Below are positions 16,264 through 24,814 of a DNA stretch of 64,000 nt, piece by piece. The translations under genes were made by a program, and so were the position numbers. The DNA is from an uncultured Rhodospirillaceae bacterium. GTDB lineage: Bacteria; Pseudomonadota; Alphaproteobacteria; Rhodospirillales; UBA2165. The stretch's first letter is position 1. Each line of letters begins with the position of its first letter. The notes under the pieces were generated by a model, which did not search any database, was not told where the DNA came from, and worked only from the letters and a program-made list of their open reading frames with translations. Location: positions 30,772-94,771 of the forward strand of contig CAJWAR010000009.1 in the NCBI GenBank assembly GCA_913020445.1, in the 5' to 3' direction.

Positions 16264-18882
16264 TTGAGTACAAATGCCACATCCCAGTTTGCGAACGCCA
16301 TTGGCCGAAGGATTGGCCTATGGGTTGGACTGGTGTGTCGTAACGCATTCTGGGCGATCTTGCTTTCGTTTATTGCGACAATCGCACTTTTTTATGTCTC
16401 AGTTACTGAGATCGATATTAGTACCGACACCTCCGATATGTTATCGCCTGATTTGCCTTTTCGGCAAAACTCAATCGCTCTTAGCGAGGCTTTCCCCCAA
16501 TTCTCAGACAATATAGTTGTGGTGATCGATGGCGGGAACGCAGATTTGGTAAACGAAGCCGCCGATCAAGTTACCGCTCAGCTGCGCCTTGAACCCAATT
16601 TATTCGGTGGGGTGTTTGATCCAGCTGACCTGACTTATTTTCAACGCAACGGCTTGCTCTATCTTGAAATGGATGAATTGGAAGAGCTGTCCGACCGCCT
16701 CATCACAGCGCAGCCCTTTATAGGTACTCTTTGGAAAAACCCGACCCTTCTCGGTTTGTTCGATTTGTTGAGCTTGTTTTTAAAAGAAGGAAATAATAAT
16801 TCCGAACTCCTCGGTGAGGCGCGACCGATGATCAGCAGCATCACCGATATTGTATTGGCGCAAGTTGCTGGAAAATCGGATCGGCTATCCTGGCGCAGCA
16901 TTATCTCAGGCAGTAATTCTGAGCACCCAACACGGGTGATTGTCGTGCAACCAAAAACGGATTTTGGTTCCTTACAGCCGGGTGCTGAGGCGATAAAGCG
17001 CCTGCGCGAAATTAGCTTGGAATTAAAATTGAAACAAAGATTCGATGCGCGGCTGCGCCTCACGGGCTCGGTTCCGTTGGCTGAAGAAGAGTTGGAAAGT
17101 GTCGTGGATGGTTTAGGGTTGGCGGGTATTCTATCTCTGACACTTGTCCTTATCTTACTTTTCTGGGGACTGAAGTCTGTGCGCCTGGTCTTAGCGACGC
17201 TGATCACTTTGATTTTCGGTCTGGTGTGGACGGCGGGTTTCGCCGCGCTGGCCGTTGGTACGCTCAACCTAATATCGGTGGCCTTTGCTGTTTTATTTAT
17301 CGGGCTGAGCGTCGATTTCGGTATTCACTTTGCGTTACGCTACCGCGAGATATCAAGTAGCCCTGCGGACGCTCTTGCCAGCGCCGCCCAGCGAGTTGGT
17401 GGTGCTTTAAGCCTATCAGCAGTGGCCGCGGCAATAGGTTTTTTCTCGTTTCTGCCAACCGATTATATTGGCCTCGCAGAATTGGGCCTGATAGCCGGTG
17501 GTGGTATGTTCATAGCCCTTTTTGCCAATCTCACGCTTCTACCCGCATTAATATATTTAATGCCGCCCAAGCAGCTCGAAACGGTGTCACCGGCTACCAA
17601 ATTATTTCACACCAAAACTCATCGGCCTATCATCGGCGCGGCTATCCTCCTCGCCATTCTATCTTTGTTTATCGCCCCCAAAGTTCTCTTCGATTTTGAT
17701 CCGCTGAATTTAAAGGATACCCGCACGGAATCCGTTTCGACATTCTTTGATCTTATGAGAGAAGGAAATGGCAGTCCTTACGGTATTACGATCCTCGCCA
17801 AAGACTTAAAAACCGCTGATCAGTTGACCATACGGGCAAAAAAGCTAGCAGAAGTGGACAGTGTCGTAACGCTATCCAGCTTGATACCAAAAGAGCAAGA
17901 TGACAAGCTCACCATAATTGATAATCTCGCACTTATTCTGGGGCCCGCCCTAACGGGTTCGCCCAATTCGACCTCATCAACGGAATCCGAACGATTGAAG
18001 GTAACTGTAAACCTGCAAAATGAAATTCGAGCTTTTGGACAGACAGCGGTCAAATCCGAATTGTCCATTGCGGTGACCAGCTTTGGTACGGCTCTCGACA
18101 GACTTTTAACATCGACAAACCCTGACCACGCCTTGGTAGAATTGGAGCAACGTCTGCTGGCCAGCCTGCCCGGTCAGTTGTCGCGTCTAAAAGCATCCCT
18201 CAATGCAGAGCCAGTTACCTTGAAGGACCTTCCGAAAGTCCTGCGCTCCCGCCAAATGTCAGCCGATGGCAGCGTCAAAGTCGAGATTAACCCGAAAGGC
18301 AATATGCGCGACCGTCAGGAATTGGCAACTTTTGTTGCGGCAGTTCGTAAAATTGCCCCGGCGGCAACAGGAACGCCTGTTGTCATATTGGATGCCGGCA
18401 ATACAGTCATCCAGGCATTTGTCGAAGCGGCGGCCATTACCTTCGTCCTGATAGTTATTATGGTCATTGCCCTAACACGCAGCATCCGAGAAATTGTACT
18501 TATTATCGCGCCCCTCCTTTTGGCGGCCATTTTCACATTGGCAGCTTCTGTAGTGCTAAATCTGCCGTTCAATTTTGCCAATGTCATCGTGTTACCGCTG
18601 TTGTTTGGGCTCGGAATTGCCGGTTCAATCCATCTTGTCCTTAGAGATCGGGATCAGAGCGACAGTGACAATCAAAACGTCATGGCAACGTCCACGCCAC
18701 GCGCCGTGGTCTTTAGTGCCTTAACCACCATCGGCTCTTTTGGCAGTATTGCGCTTTCCAGCCATCCCGGCACATCGAGCATGGGCGTACTGCTCACCAT
18801 TGCCATTACGTTATCCCTGATCTGCACCTTGATAGTTCTGCCGGCTCTGCTGACGGCTTGGCCGAAAGCAGGTGCCAAATGA
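16264..18882 (+). CDS. hpnN: hopanoid-associated RND transporter HpnN
   Basis: MMPL/RND-superfamily inner-membrane transporter of 872 residues, the usual HpnN length. HpnN moves hopanoids from the inner to the outer membrane. The sequence shows a first helix, a large periplasmic loop, a helix bundle with GLSVDFGIHFALRYRE (the acidic TM4 signature of the family), a second loop and a second bundle with LPLLFGLGIAGSIHLVLRDRD in the matching position. The start is TTG 16264; the nearby ATG is out of frame. The gene overlaps the next CDP-alcohol transferase by four bases (ATGA), coupling hopanoid export to that enzyme. Confidence 0.9.
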   Translation: MSTNATSQFANAIGRRIGLWVGLVCRNAFWAILLSFIATIALFYVSVTEIDISTDTSDMLSPDLPFRQNSIALSEAFPQFSDNIVVVIDGGNADLVNEAADQVTAQLRLEPNLFGGVFDPADLTYFQRNGLLYLEMDELEELSDRLITAQPFIGTLWKNPTLLGLFDLLSLFLKEGNNNSELLGEARPMISSITDIVLAQVAGKSDRLSWRSIISGSNSEHPTRVIVVQPKTDFGSLQPGAEAIKRLREISLELKLKQRFDARLRLTGSVPLAEEELESVVDGLGLAGILSLTLVLILLFWGLKSVRLVLATLITLIFGLVWTAGFAALAVGTLNLISVAFAVLFIGLSVDFGIHFALRYREISSSPADALASAAQRVGGALSLSAVAAAIGFFSFLPTDYIGLAELGLIAGGGMFIALFANLTLLPALIYLMPPKQLETVSPATKLFHTKTHRPIIGAAILLAILSLFIAPKVLFDFDPLNLKDTRTESVSTFFDLMREGNGSPYGITILAKDLKTADQLTIRAKKLAEVDSVVTLSSLIPKEQDDKLTIIDNLALILGPALTGSPNSTSSTESERLKVTVNLQNEIRAFGQTAVKSELSIAVTSFGTALDRLLTSTNPDHALVELEQRLLASLPGQLSRLKASLNAEPVTLKDLPKVLRSRQMSADGSVKVEINPKGNMRDRQELATFVAAVRKIAPAATGTPVVILDAGNTVIQAFVEAAAITFVLIVIMVIALTRSIREIVLIIAPLLLAAIFTLAASVVLNLPFNFANVIVLPLLFGLGIAGSIHLVLRDRDQSDSDNQNVMATSTPRAVVFSALTTIGSFGSIALSSHPGTSSMGVLLTIAITLSLICTLIVLPALLTAWPKAGAK

Positions 18883-19514
18883 ATCCCTTTTTTCCACTGA
18901 TTAGGCGTTTCTCAAACCCGGTCAGCAGAGTGCTGATTAGGTTACCAATCACACCAAATCAAATATCCATCGCATCTTTAATTTTTGGCTTAGCCGGGTG
19001 TTTTTATATTAGTCGTAATAATTTTGATGACCAGCTCCTCGGTAGCTTTCTATTTATTGTTGGATATATATTCGACAACTGTGACGGGGAAGTTGCGCGG
19101 CATAAAAATCTGGCCACTGATTTGGGCAGAAAATTGGATTCCTTTGTCGATTGGATAGTTCATGCTGTTTTTTTTATTGCTCTCGGCTATGGCATTGCCC
19201 GAGAAGCCCAGGATAATATTTGGCTCTGGCTTGGCCTCATGGGAGGTCTCGGCAGCACGATAAATTACAGTTTGGGTATTTTTCTGGACGACCCAAACGC
19301 CTCGCAGGATTTAGTGGCCGCCTCACAACCGGAAACGATAAAGGATTATATAATATTTGTTTTCCGCGAGCTATTCCGCGCGGATTTTTGCTTTATTGTC
19401 CTATTGCTAACTCTATTTGATAATTTGTGGGTACTCTTGCCTGCCGCTGCCATTGGTGCACAGGTCTATTGGATTTTATATTTAACGTCCCGCGATAAAA
19501 ACTATCATGTATAG
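18879..19514 (+). CDS. CDP-alcohol phosphatidyltransferase 3
   Basis: Third CDP-OH_P family membrane enzyme of the locus, 211 residues, with an intact signature: DGEVARHKNLATDLG followed by RKLDSFVDW, and the N-terminal LPITPNQISIASL. The ATG at 18879 overlaps the hpnN stop, so translation is coupled. Several hydrophobic helices follow. It shares the TPNQI element with transferase 1 but is otherwise clearly different, so the three are not recent copies. Likely role: transferring a CMP-activated head group such as AEP to a lipid alcohol, or making a phosphatidyl-type lipid. The specific substrate is unknown. Confidence 0.82.
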   Translation: MNPFFPLIRRFSNPVSRVLIRLPITPNQISIASLIFGLAGCFYISRNNFDDQLLGSFLFIVGYIFDNCDGEVARHKNLATDLGRKLDSFVDWIVHAVFFIALGYGIAREAQDNIWLWLGLMGGLGSTINYSLGIFLDDPNASQDLVAASQPETIKDYIIFVFRELFRADFCFIVLLLTLFDNLWVLLPAAAIGAQVYWILYLTSRDKNYHV

Positions 19515-19550
19515 AGCCGATTACAGATTGCGAAAAACTGGGCAAGCCAG

Positions 19551-20543
19551 ATGAAGATTTTTAAAATAATTTTTTTTGTTGTCGGCTTGGCGCTCTTGGG
19601 GTGGGTTATTCAGCAGACCGATATCGCCGAGACATTAGAACTCGTCAGCCAGATCGGTTTTGGCTTTCTGCTTGTGCTATTTTTTTATTTTCTGGCCTTC
19701 CTGTTTGATTCACTAACCTGGCAGATGACCGTTATTTCAGCGCCGCTGACGCCTAAATGGCTCTATCGTTTTTTTCATATGCGGCTAGCTGGTGAAGCAT
19801 TTAACAACACCTTGCCTGCCGCCAGCATGGGCGGTGAACCGGTAAAAGCCGTGCTGCTCAAAAACCACTATGGGTTCAATTATCGAGAAGGCGTGGCTTC
19901 GATTATTCTCGCTCGCACAATTAATTCCATTGCTCTCATTCTGTTCCTAGTTGCCGGTATATTCTTGATGCTTGATAGCGCGATACTTGATGAGAAATAT
20001 ATTTCGATCGCCGGCACCGGTTTGGTGGTGCTCACCATACTTATATTTCTGTTTTTTGCCGTTCAGCGTTTCAAGCTCGCCAGCTTAACCAGCGCTGCCC
20101 TTAGCAAAAACACCTGGTTCCGGAGGCTAGATGGCGTCCTCCACCACATTCAAGATGTCGATGAAAAACTGGTCGAGTTTTATACCGCCCATCACGCACG
20201 CGCCGGCTTTGCATTTGTATTGGCTTTTATAAATTGGGTGTTGGGGGTCGTGGAGATATACGTCACCATGTTTTTTCTCGGCCACCCGGTTTCAATGACC
20301 GAGGCTTGGATTATCGAGGCGGTTGCCCAATTGGTGCGCGCCGCGACATTTGTTATCCCGGCAAGCATCGGCGCTCAAGAAGGTGCTTTTATGATCATTG
20401 GCGCTGCGGTCACCGGTTCGCCGACAGTCGGTTTTGCAGTAGCACTTGTCAGACGCGCGCGCGAGATCATTTGGATTGGTTGGGGTATGGCGGCTTTCTA
20501 CGTTGCCAAACCCGATATCACTCAAATTGAAAAAGAAACTTAA
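19551..20543 (+). CDS. hpnL: HpnL-like integral membrane protein (UPF0104 / LPG synthase TM family)
   Basis: A 330-residue protein made mostly of hydrophobic helices, of the lysylphosphatidylglycerol synthase transmembrane-domain superfamily. It shows the family features RLAGEAFNNTLPAASMGGEP near residue 80, ILARTINSIALIL, and a C-terminal VIPASIGAQEGAFMIIG. There is no cytosolic aminoacyl-transferase domain, so it is a flippase-like or accessory protein rather than an MprF. HpnL of this family recurs in hpn clusters with unknown function. It follows the third CDP-alcohol transferase by 36 bases and converges on hpnM. Confidence 0.8.
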   Translation: MKIFKIIFFVVGLALLGWVIQQTDIAETLELVSQIGFGFLLVLFFYFLAFLFDSLTWQMTVISAPLTPKWLYRFFHMRLAGEAFNNTLPAASMGGEPVKAVLLKNHYGFNYREGVASIILARTINSIALILFLVAGIFLMLDSAILDEKYISIAGTGLVVLTILIFLFFAVQRFKLASLTSAALSKNTWFRRLDGVLHHIQDVDEKLVEFYTAHHARAGFAFVLAFINWVLGVVEIYVTMFFLGHPVSMTEAWIIEAVAQLVRAATFVIPASIGAQEGAFMIIGAAVTGSPTVGFAVALVRRAREIIWIGWGMAAFYVAKPDITQIEKET

Positions 20544-20545
20544 AG

Positions 20546-21169
20546 TCAGTTGGCGATTAACTGATCGGCCTTTTTATTGAGGGCCGAGGCCAAAGCACCT
20601 GCCCCTTTGGTTTTTAAAGTTGAACGGTATTCGGAATGCTTTACCGCCAATTCGCTGATCCCACCATCCAGAAGGACATCAACAATCTTCCACATCCCCT
20701 TAATATTCTTAGTCACGTAAGTAAGTTTGACTACCTTCTCCCGTTTCGCCTTTTTCTTCGGCGGACTGACGATCTGAGTGTGGACAAGTTTTGTCTGACG
20801 CGGCCCCTCTCTTGCCTTGAGCGTTTCAAAGCGTTGGCCGGAATAGTCGTTAAACCGAAAAGCGTAAGTAGCAATGCTTATGCGCCGAAAGGCTTTTAAT
20901 AGCAGACTTTTATGCTCGACACTCGCTTTACGCCAAGCCGTACCGGAAGCTACCTTGATCATAAAACCAAGATCGAACGCCGTGATAATGGCCGGTTCAA
21001 GTTTAGCGTAGCGCTCTTTCGCAGTTAATTTTTCCGCTTCCTTCATCACCTCTAAAAGAACCGCATGAAAACTCTCAATAACTTTGGTTGGTGGAATATT
21101 CTCGGCAGCACTTGCGGTCGCATTTATGGCTAAAGCAAGGATCAAAATCAGCACCCTAGCTTGCTTCAT
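20546..21169 (-). CDS. hpnM: HpnM, MlaC/Ttg2-like periplasmic lipid carrier
   Basis: A 207-residue protein of the toluene-tolerance Ttg2D / MlaC family, the hopanoid-associated HpnM form. A cleavable signal peptide is clear: basic start MKQAR, hydrophobic VLILILALAINATA, then SAAE. The mature part has the MlaC-like pattern FMIKVASGTAWRKASVEHKS and WKIVDVLLDGGISELAVKH. Family members carry lipids across the periplasm; here the probable partner is HpnN. It ends two bases from the hpnL stop (convergent) and starts 12 bases after an IclR gene on the same strand, so both may be on one transcript. Confidence 0.87.
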   Translation of the reverse strand: MKQARVLILILALAINATASAAENIPPTKVIESFHAVLLEVMKEAEKLTAKERYAKLEPAIITAFDLGFMIKVASGTAWRKASVEHKSLLLKAFRRISIATYAFRFNDYSGQRFETLKAREGPRQTKLVHTQIVSPPKKKAKREKVVKLTYVTKNIKGMWKIVDVLLDGGISELAVKHSEYRSTLKTKGAGALASALNKKADQLIAN

Positions 21170-21181
21170 TTGGGCGGCGCC

Positions 21182-21988
21182 TCAAGAACCGGATTTTTTA
21201 AATGGAATAACCGGTGAATAACTATCTAGCATGTCATCATGGGCCTGCAGGATCCTCTCGATCTCTGCGGAGATGCGATTACAGCCATCGATCAACCGGC
21301 TCGTAATCGATTCATCTATTTCTTTATCCGTCCCTAAAACGACATGGGTGAGGCTGCCAATTACGGTTTTTTCATCAGCAAATATCGCCGTTCCTACACC
21401 TATGGCACCCGGATCTACTTCACCCCTGGAAATGCAATAACCCAACTGACGCATCTCTGCCAAATGCCTTTTGAAATCTTCCCATTCTTCTCCAAGGCCC
21501 GCCTTGGCAATCTCAATGCGGTGATTGAGAAATAGTTTCACCAGCCGGCGCTCCGGCAGATTAGCGAGAATTATTTTGGCGGTTGCGCCATAGAACAATG
21601 GCATCGGGCGGCCCCGCGTATAGCTCACGATAAAATCGGAAATCAATGGCTCCTGATGAATACAGAGAACTTTGTCACCATAAAGACTGCTTAACAGCAG
21701 CACGCCGTCACCAAATTCGTCAAGTAAATCCGGCATGATATTTTGCGCCGCTATCAGCAGCGGGTCGGTATTCCTGATCAGGCGGTCAAACTCAATAAAA
21801 CGAGGGCCCAATACATGCGCGCCTTTACCGATGGAGATTAACAGACCTGAATCGCAGAGTTCTTTGACATAACGGTAGGCGGTTGAGCGTGCATAGCCAG
21901 TCTCGCGCGTGATTTCCTCAAGCGTCCAAATCGGCTCCGCTTCGGAGTAGAGATCAAGAATACTTAGCAGACGTTCTAGACTGGACAT
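21182..21988 (-). CDS. IclR-family transcriptional regulator
   Basis: A 268-residue IclR protein: N-terminal winged helix (SSLERLLSILDLYSEAEPIW, ITRETGYARSTAYRYVKEL) and C-terminal effector domain (YTRGRPMPLFYGATAKIILANL, GYCISRGEVDPGAIGVGTAI). The effector is unknown; the family often senses aromatic or small acids. It lies just upstream of hpnM on the same strand and divergent from msrA across a 171-base gap. It could control the rightward msrA / MFS / flavin hydroxylase genes, which resemble aromatic catabolism, rather than hopanoids. That link is inference. Confidence 0.88.
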   Translation of the reverse strand: MSSLERLLSILDLYSEAEPIWTLEEITRETGYARSTAYRYVKELCDSGLLISIGKGAHVLGPRFIEFDRLIRNTDPLLIAAQNIMPDLLDEFGDGVLLLSSLYGDKVLCIHQEPLISDFIVSYTRGRPMPLFYGATAKIILANLPERRLVKLFLNHRIEIAKAGLGEEWEDFKRHLAEMRQLGYCISRGEVDPGAIGVGTAIFADEKTVIGSLTHVVLGTDKEIDESITSRLIDGCNRISAEIERILQAHDDMLDSYSPVIPFKKSGS

Positions 21989-22159
21989 TGGATTCCTCGA
22001 TTATTGTCTGGCTCTACCCTAGCAGAATATTTAACTCTCTGCACGTATTGCTAACTATCGGGCCGCGTTGACCGTTCGGGAACGCAATAGTGTAATTTGA
22101 CATTCAACTTCAATGAATTACCTTTCAAGCTAGAGGGAACTTTTAAGGATATCATCCAA

Positions 22160-22618
22160 ATGGAAAAAGCAACTTTTGGCGCCGGCTGTTTTTGGGGAAT
22201 TGAACACGCATTTCGCAAGGTTGAGGGGGTTGTCGAAGCACCGGTCGGCTATGCGGGCGGCACGACAGCGGAGCCGACCTACGAGCAAGTGTGTAGCGGC
22301 ACGACGGGCCATGCGGAGGTCGTCCAGGTCGAATTTAATCCGGATAAAGTCAGCTATGAAGAACTCCTTGAGGTTTTTTGGACCATCCATGATCCCACCA
22401 CCCTAAACCGGCAAGGTCCCGATATCGGCACGCAGTATCGCTCGGCGATTTATTATCACTCGCTCGAACAAGAGCAAGCAGCTAAGGATTCCATCGCCGC
22501 TCTGGAAAATGGCAACCGGTTTCGCAATCCAGTTGTCACCGAGCTTGCCCCCATCGATACGTTTTATATGGGTGAGGATTATCATCAGCGCTATTTCGAA
22601 AAGCAGGGCCAGCATTAA
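22160..22618 (+). CDS. msrA: peptide methionine sulfoxide reductase MsrA
   Basis: Reduces methionine-S-sulfoxide in proteins and free methionine. The catalytic motif GCFWG is at residues 9-13 with C10 as nucleophile. [22 protein letters not shown] and [11 protein letters not shown] are classic family blocks. Start ATG 22160 gives 152 residues; an upstream in-frame start at 22097 would add an unrelated 21 residues. No C-terminal resolving cysteine pair is seen, so recycling probably uses an internal Cys such as that in QVCSG or thioredoxin directly. The unknown duplicated gene follows 13 bases later. Confidence 0.94.
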   Translation: MEKATFGAGCFWGIEHAFRKVEGVVEAPVGYAGGTTAEPTYEQVCSGTTGHAEVVQVEFNPDKVSYEELLEVFWTIHDPTTLNRQGPDIGTQYRSAIYYHSLEQEQAAKDSIAALENGNRFRNPVVTELAPIDTFYMGEDYHQRYFEKQGQH

Positions 22619-22631
22619 CACGGATCACTCA

Positions 22632-23462
22632 ATGGCTGACCCAGAAATCAAAATTATCCCGCTTGATAGCGCCACCCAATTGGATAATACGGCGGCAGGC
22701 AATGTCTTTGTCATCGGCTCACAAGCGACGGCAGGCCCGGCGCTTTGGGTTGCCAAAGCCGGAGTCCGAGCAGTGATTTTTCACGATACCGGTGTTGGCA
22801 AGGATGAAGCGGGACTGTCCGCCCTGCCCTATTTGCAAAAACTGGGTATGCCTGCCGCTTGCATCGATTCCCAAACCGCGCGGATCAGTGACGGCGAAGA
22901 TATGCTCACCCGCGGTGTAATCAGCCACTTCAATGCGCTAGCCGATGAGTTGGGCGTCAAGGTTGGGCAGTCCTGCCAAAATGCAGCCTCGCTTTTACGT
23001 ACAGCAAAGCAATTTACCGGCAAGCCCGACGAATCCGATGAGCCGCTCCGCCATAAGCTGGGGGCGATCAACAGCATCAGTATCATCGGTCTCGACACCA
23101 TGCCGCTCATTCAAGCAGACGATACCGGGAAGATCGTCATAACCGGCTCTCATGGCGGCTTGGTCGGCGGTAGTAATCCCCCAGAAAATCCATTGGCCGC
23201 CACCCGCGGCATCGCGGTTAAAGCTGCGATTTTTCATGACGCCGGCATGTGCCCCGATAACTCCAGCACCAGCCGTCTTCCAGCCCTTGATCTGAAAGCC
23301 ATTCCCGCCGCCACGGTAAGTGCCATGTCGGCCCGCATATCAGATGCGGTCTCAATGTATGAAACCGGTGCGCTCTCAATAGTCAACAACACTGCTCAAG
23401 ATTTAGGCGTGAAAGTCGGCATGAGTGCGAAGCAATTTTGCAAATTAATTGCAAATAGTTAG
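22632..23462 (+). CDS. unknown protein with two similar halves
   Basis: I do not recognise this 276-residue protein. It contains an internal duplication. The first half has AVIFHDTG, SQTARISDGEDMLTRG and DELGVKVGQS. The second half repeats the order with AAIFHDAG, SAMSARISDAVSMYETG and QDLGVKVGMS, about 145 residues later. A Gly-rich VITGSHGGLVGGSN precedes the second repeat. It has no signal peptide or membrane helix, so it is probably a soluble two-domain enzyme or binding protein. ATG 22632 was chosen because the upstream in-frame extension overlaps msrA. It lies between msrA and an MFS gene, possibly in one operon with the flavin hydroxylase. Confidence 0.75.
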   Translation: MADPEIKIIPLDSATQLDNTAAGNVFVIGSQATAGPALWVAKAGVRAVIFHDTGVGKDEAGLSALPYLQKLGMPAACIDSQTARISDGEDMLTRGVISHFNALADELGVKVGQSCQNAASLLRTAKQFTGKPDESDEPLRHKLGAINSISIIGLDTMPLIQADDTGKIVITGSHGGLVGGSNPPENPLAATRGIAVKAAIFHDAGMCPDNSSTSRLPALDLKAIPAATVSAMSARISDAVSMYETGALSIVNNTAQDLGVKVGMSAKQFCKLIANS

Positions 23463-23525
23463 GTGCTGGCTTAATCCCTTCACACCTGATAGGCCTTTCA
23501 GATTAGTAATATCGAGGACTTTCAA

Positions 23526-24752
23526 GTGGCCAGCCGATCTATCAACAAACCCCTATTGGTGCTGATCCTAGGGACCATCATTCTATGTGTTTCCTTTGGC
23601 GTGCGATCCAGTCTCGGTGTTTACATGAAGCCGATAAGTTTCGATCTAGGCTGGGGCCGCGAAATATTCGCTTTCGCCATCGCCTTGCAAAGCCTGATCT
23701 GGGGAATATCGACACCGCTGATGGGGTATCTGGCGGACCGTTTTGGCCCGGCAAAAGTGGTTGCTATCGGCGCCATTCTTTACGCCAGTGGCCTTTATGT
23801 AATGTCCCAAGCAACCGCGCCAATCGATGCCACCATCGGCATCGGCGTGCTGACCGGTTTTGCTCTTAGCATGACCGGATTTCCCATTATTCTGTCGGTT
23901 ATCGGCCGCCGTTTTCCACCCGGAAAACGCACGCTGGTTCTGGGCATTGGCAGCGCCGGCGGCTCGTCAGGCCAATTGATTTTGGTGCCGTTCGGCCAAT
24001 GGCTGATCAATGAACAAGGCTGGATTATGTCGATGGTTCTTCTGGCGATTATGGTAGCAGTTATCGTGCCGCTGGCGGCGTCGCTGGCGGGCGGCAATGA
24101 ACGGGCCGACGACGATCACTCCCAGCAGAATTTCCTCGACGCCATGCGTGAAGCAGGCGGTCATGGCGGCTACCGGTTGTTAATTTTCGGCTATTTCGTC
24201 TGCGGCTTTCAGACCATGTTCATCGGTGCCCATTTGCCGGCCTATTTGAGCGATCTCGGCCAGTCGGATTGGATTGGCGCTACCGCCTTGTCTCTGATTG
24301 GCGGCTTTAACATTATCGGCTGCATCCTTTGGGGATTGGCCGGCGACCGCACTTCAAAGAAGATGTTGCTGGCGTCGCTGTACAGCCTCCGCGCCGTGGT
24401 CATGCTGGGCTTTATCCTGTTGCCGATGTCGACCTTTACGGTGGTTATCTTATCTGCTGCTATGGGTATGCTGTGGCTGGGTACCGTACCCCTGACCACC
24501 GGCCTGGTGGTGCAAATATTCGGCACCCAATATATGGCAACCTTGGTCGGCTTTACTTTTCTTGGCCACCAGATCGGCAGCTTTTTGGGCATCTGGTTGG
24601 GCGGTTGGGTGTTCGATGCCACCGGCAGCTATGATCCGATATTCTGGGGCGGCATTATCTTAGGCCTGCTGGCCACCCTTGCGCATTTCCCGATCAACGA
24701 CAAACCGGTTGCCCGCCTCGCCGAAGAAGCACTGCAGGCCGCCCGCGGTTAA
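23526..24752 (+). CDS. major facilitator superfamily transporter
   Basis: A 408-residue MFS carrier with about 12 hydrophobic helices. The loop 2-3 motif is visible as GYLADRFGPAKVVAIG and its second-half counterpart as GLAGDRTSKKMLLAS. The start is GTG 23526. The sequence flavour (oxalate/formate antiporter or monocarboxylate-like group) and the neighbouring aromatic hydroxylase suggest uptake of an aromatic or organic acid, but the substrate cannot be read from sequence. It is 62 bases upstream of the hydroxylase; a near-perfect palindrome lies in the gap. Confidence 0.87.
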   Translation: MASRSINKPLLVLILGTIILCVSFGVRSSLGVYMKPISFDLGWGREIFAFAIALQSLIWGISTPLMGYLADRFGPAKVVAIGAILYASGLYVMSQATAPIDATIGIGVLTGFALSMTGFPIILSVIGRRFPPGKRTLVLGIGSAGGSSGQLILVPFGQWLINEQGWIMSMVLLAIMVAVIVPLAASLAGGNERADDDHSQQNFLDAMREAGGHGGYRLLIFGYFVCGFQTMFIGAHLPAYLSDLGQSDWIGATALSLIGGFNIIGCILWGLAGDRTSKKMLLASLYSLRAVVMLGFILLPMSTFTVVILSAAMGMLWLGTVPLTTGLVVQIFGTQYMATLVGFTFLGHQIGSFLGIWLGGWVFDATGSYDPIFWGGIILGLLATLAHFPINDKPVARLAEEALQAARG

Positions 24753-24753
24753 T

Positions 24754-24776
24754 AATTAGGTGACTGTCATCTAATT
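24754..24776. promoter_or_regulatory. 23-base near-perfect palindrome between MFS and hydroxylase genes
   Basis: Two 11-base arms centred on T24765 match at ten of eleven positions (left arm AATTAGGTGAC, right arm GTCATCTAATT). It lies two bases after the MFS stop and 39 bases before the TTG start of the hydroxylase. It has no T-run, so an operator is more likely than a terminator. Confidence 0.5.
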
Positions 24777-24814
24777 TGCCGGTTAAATAACGTGCAAAAT
24801 AGGCGAGGTGCAAA

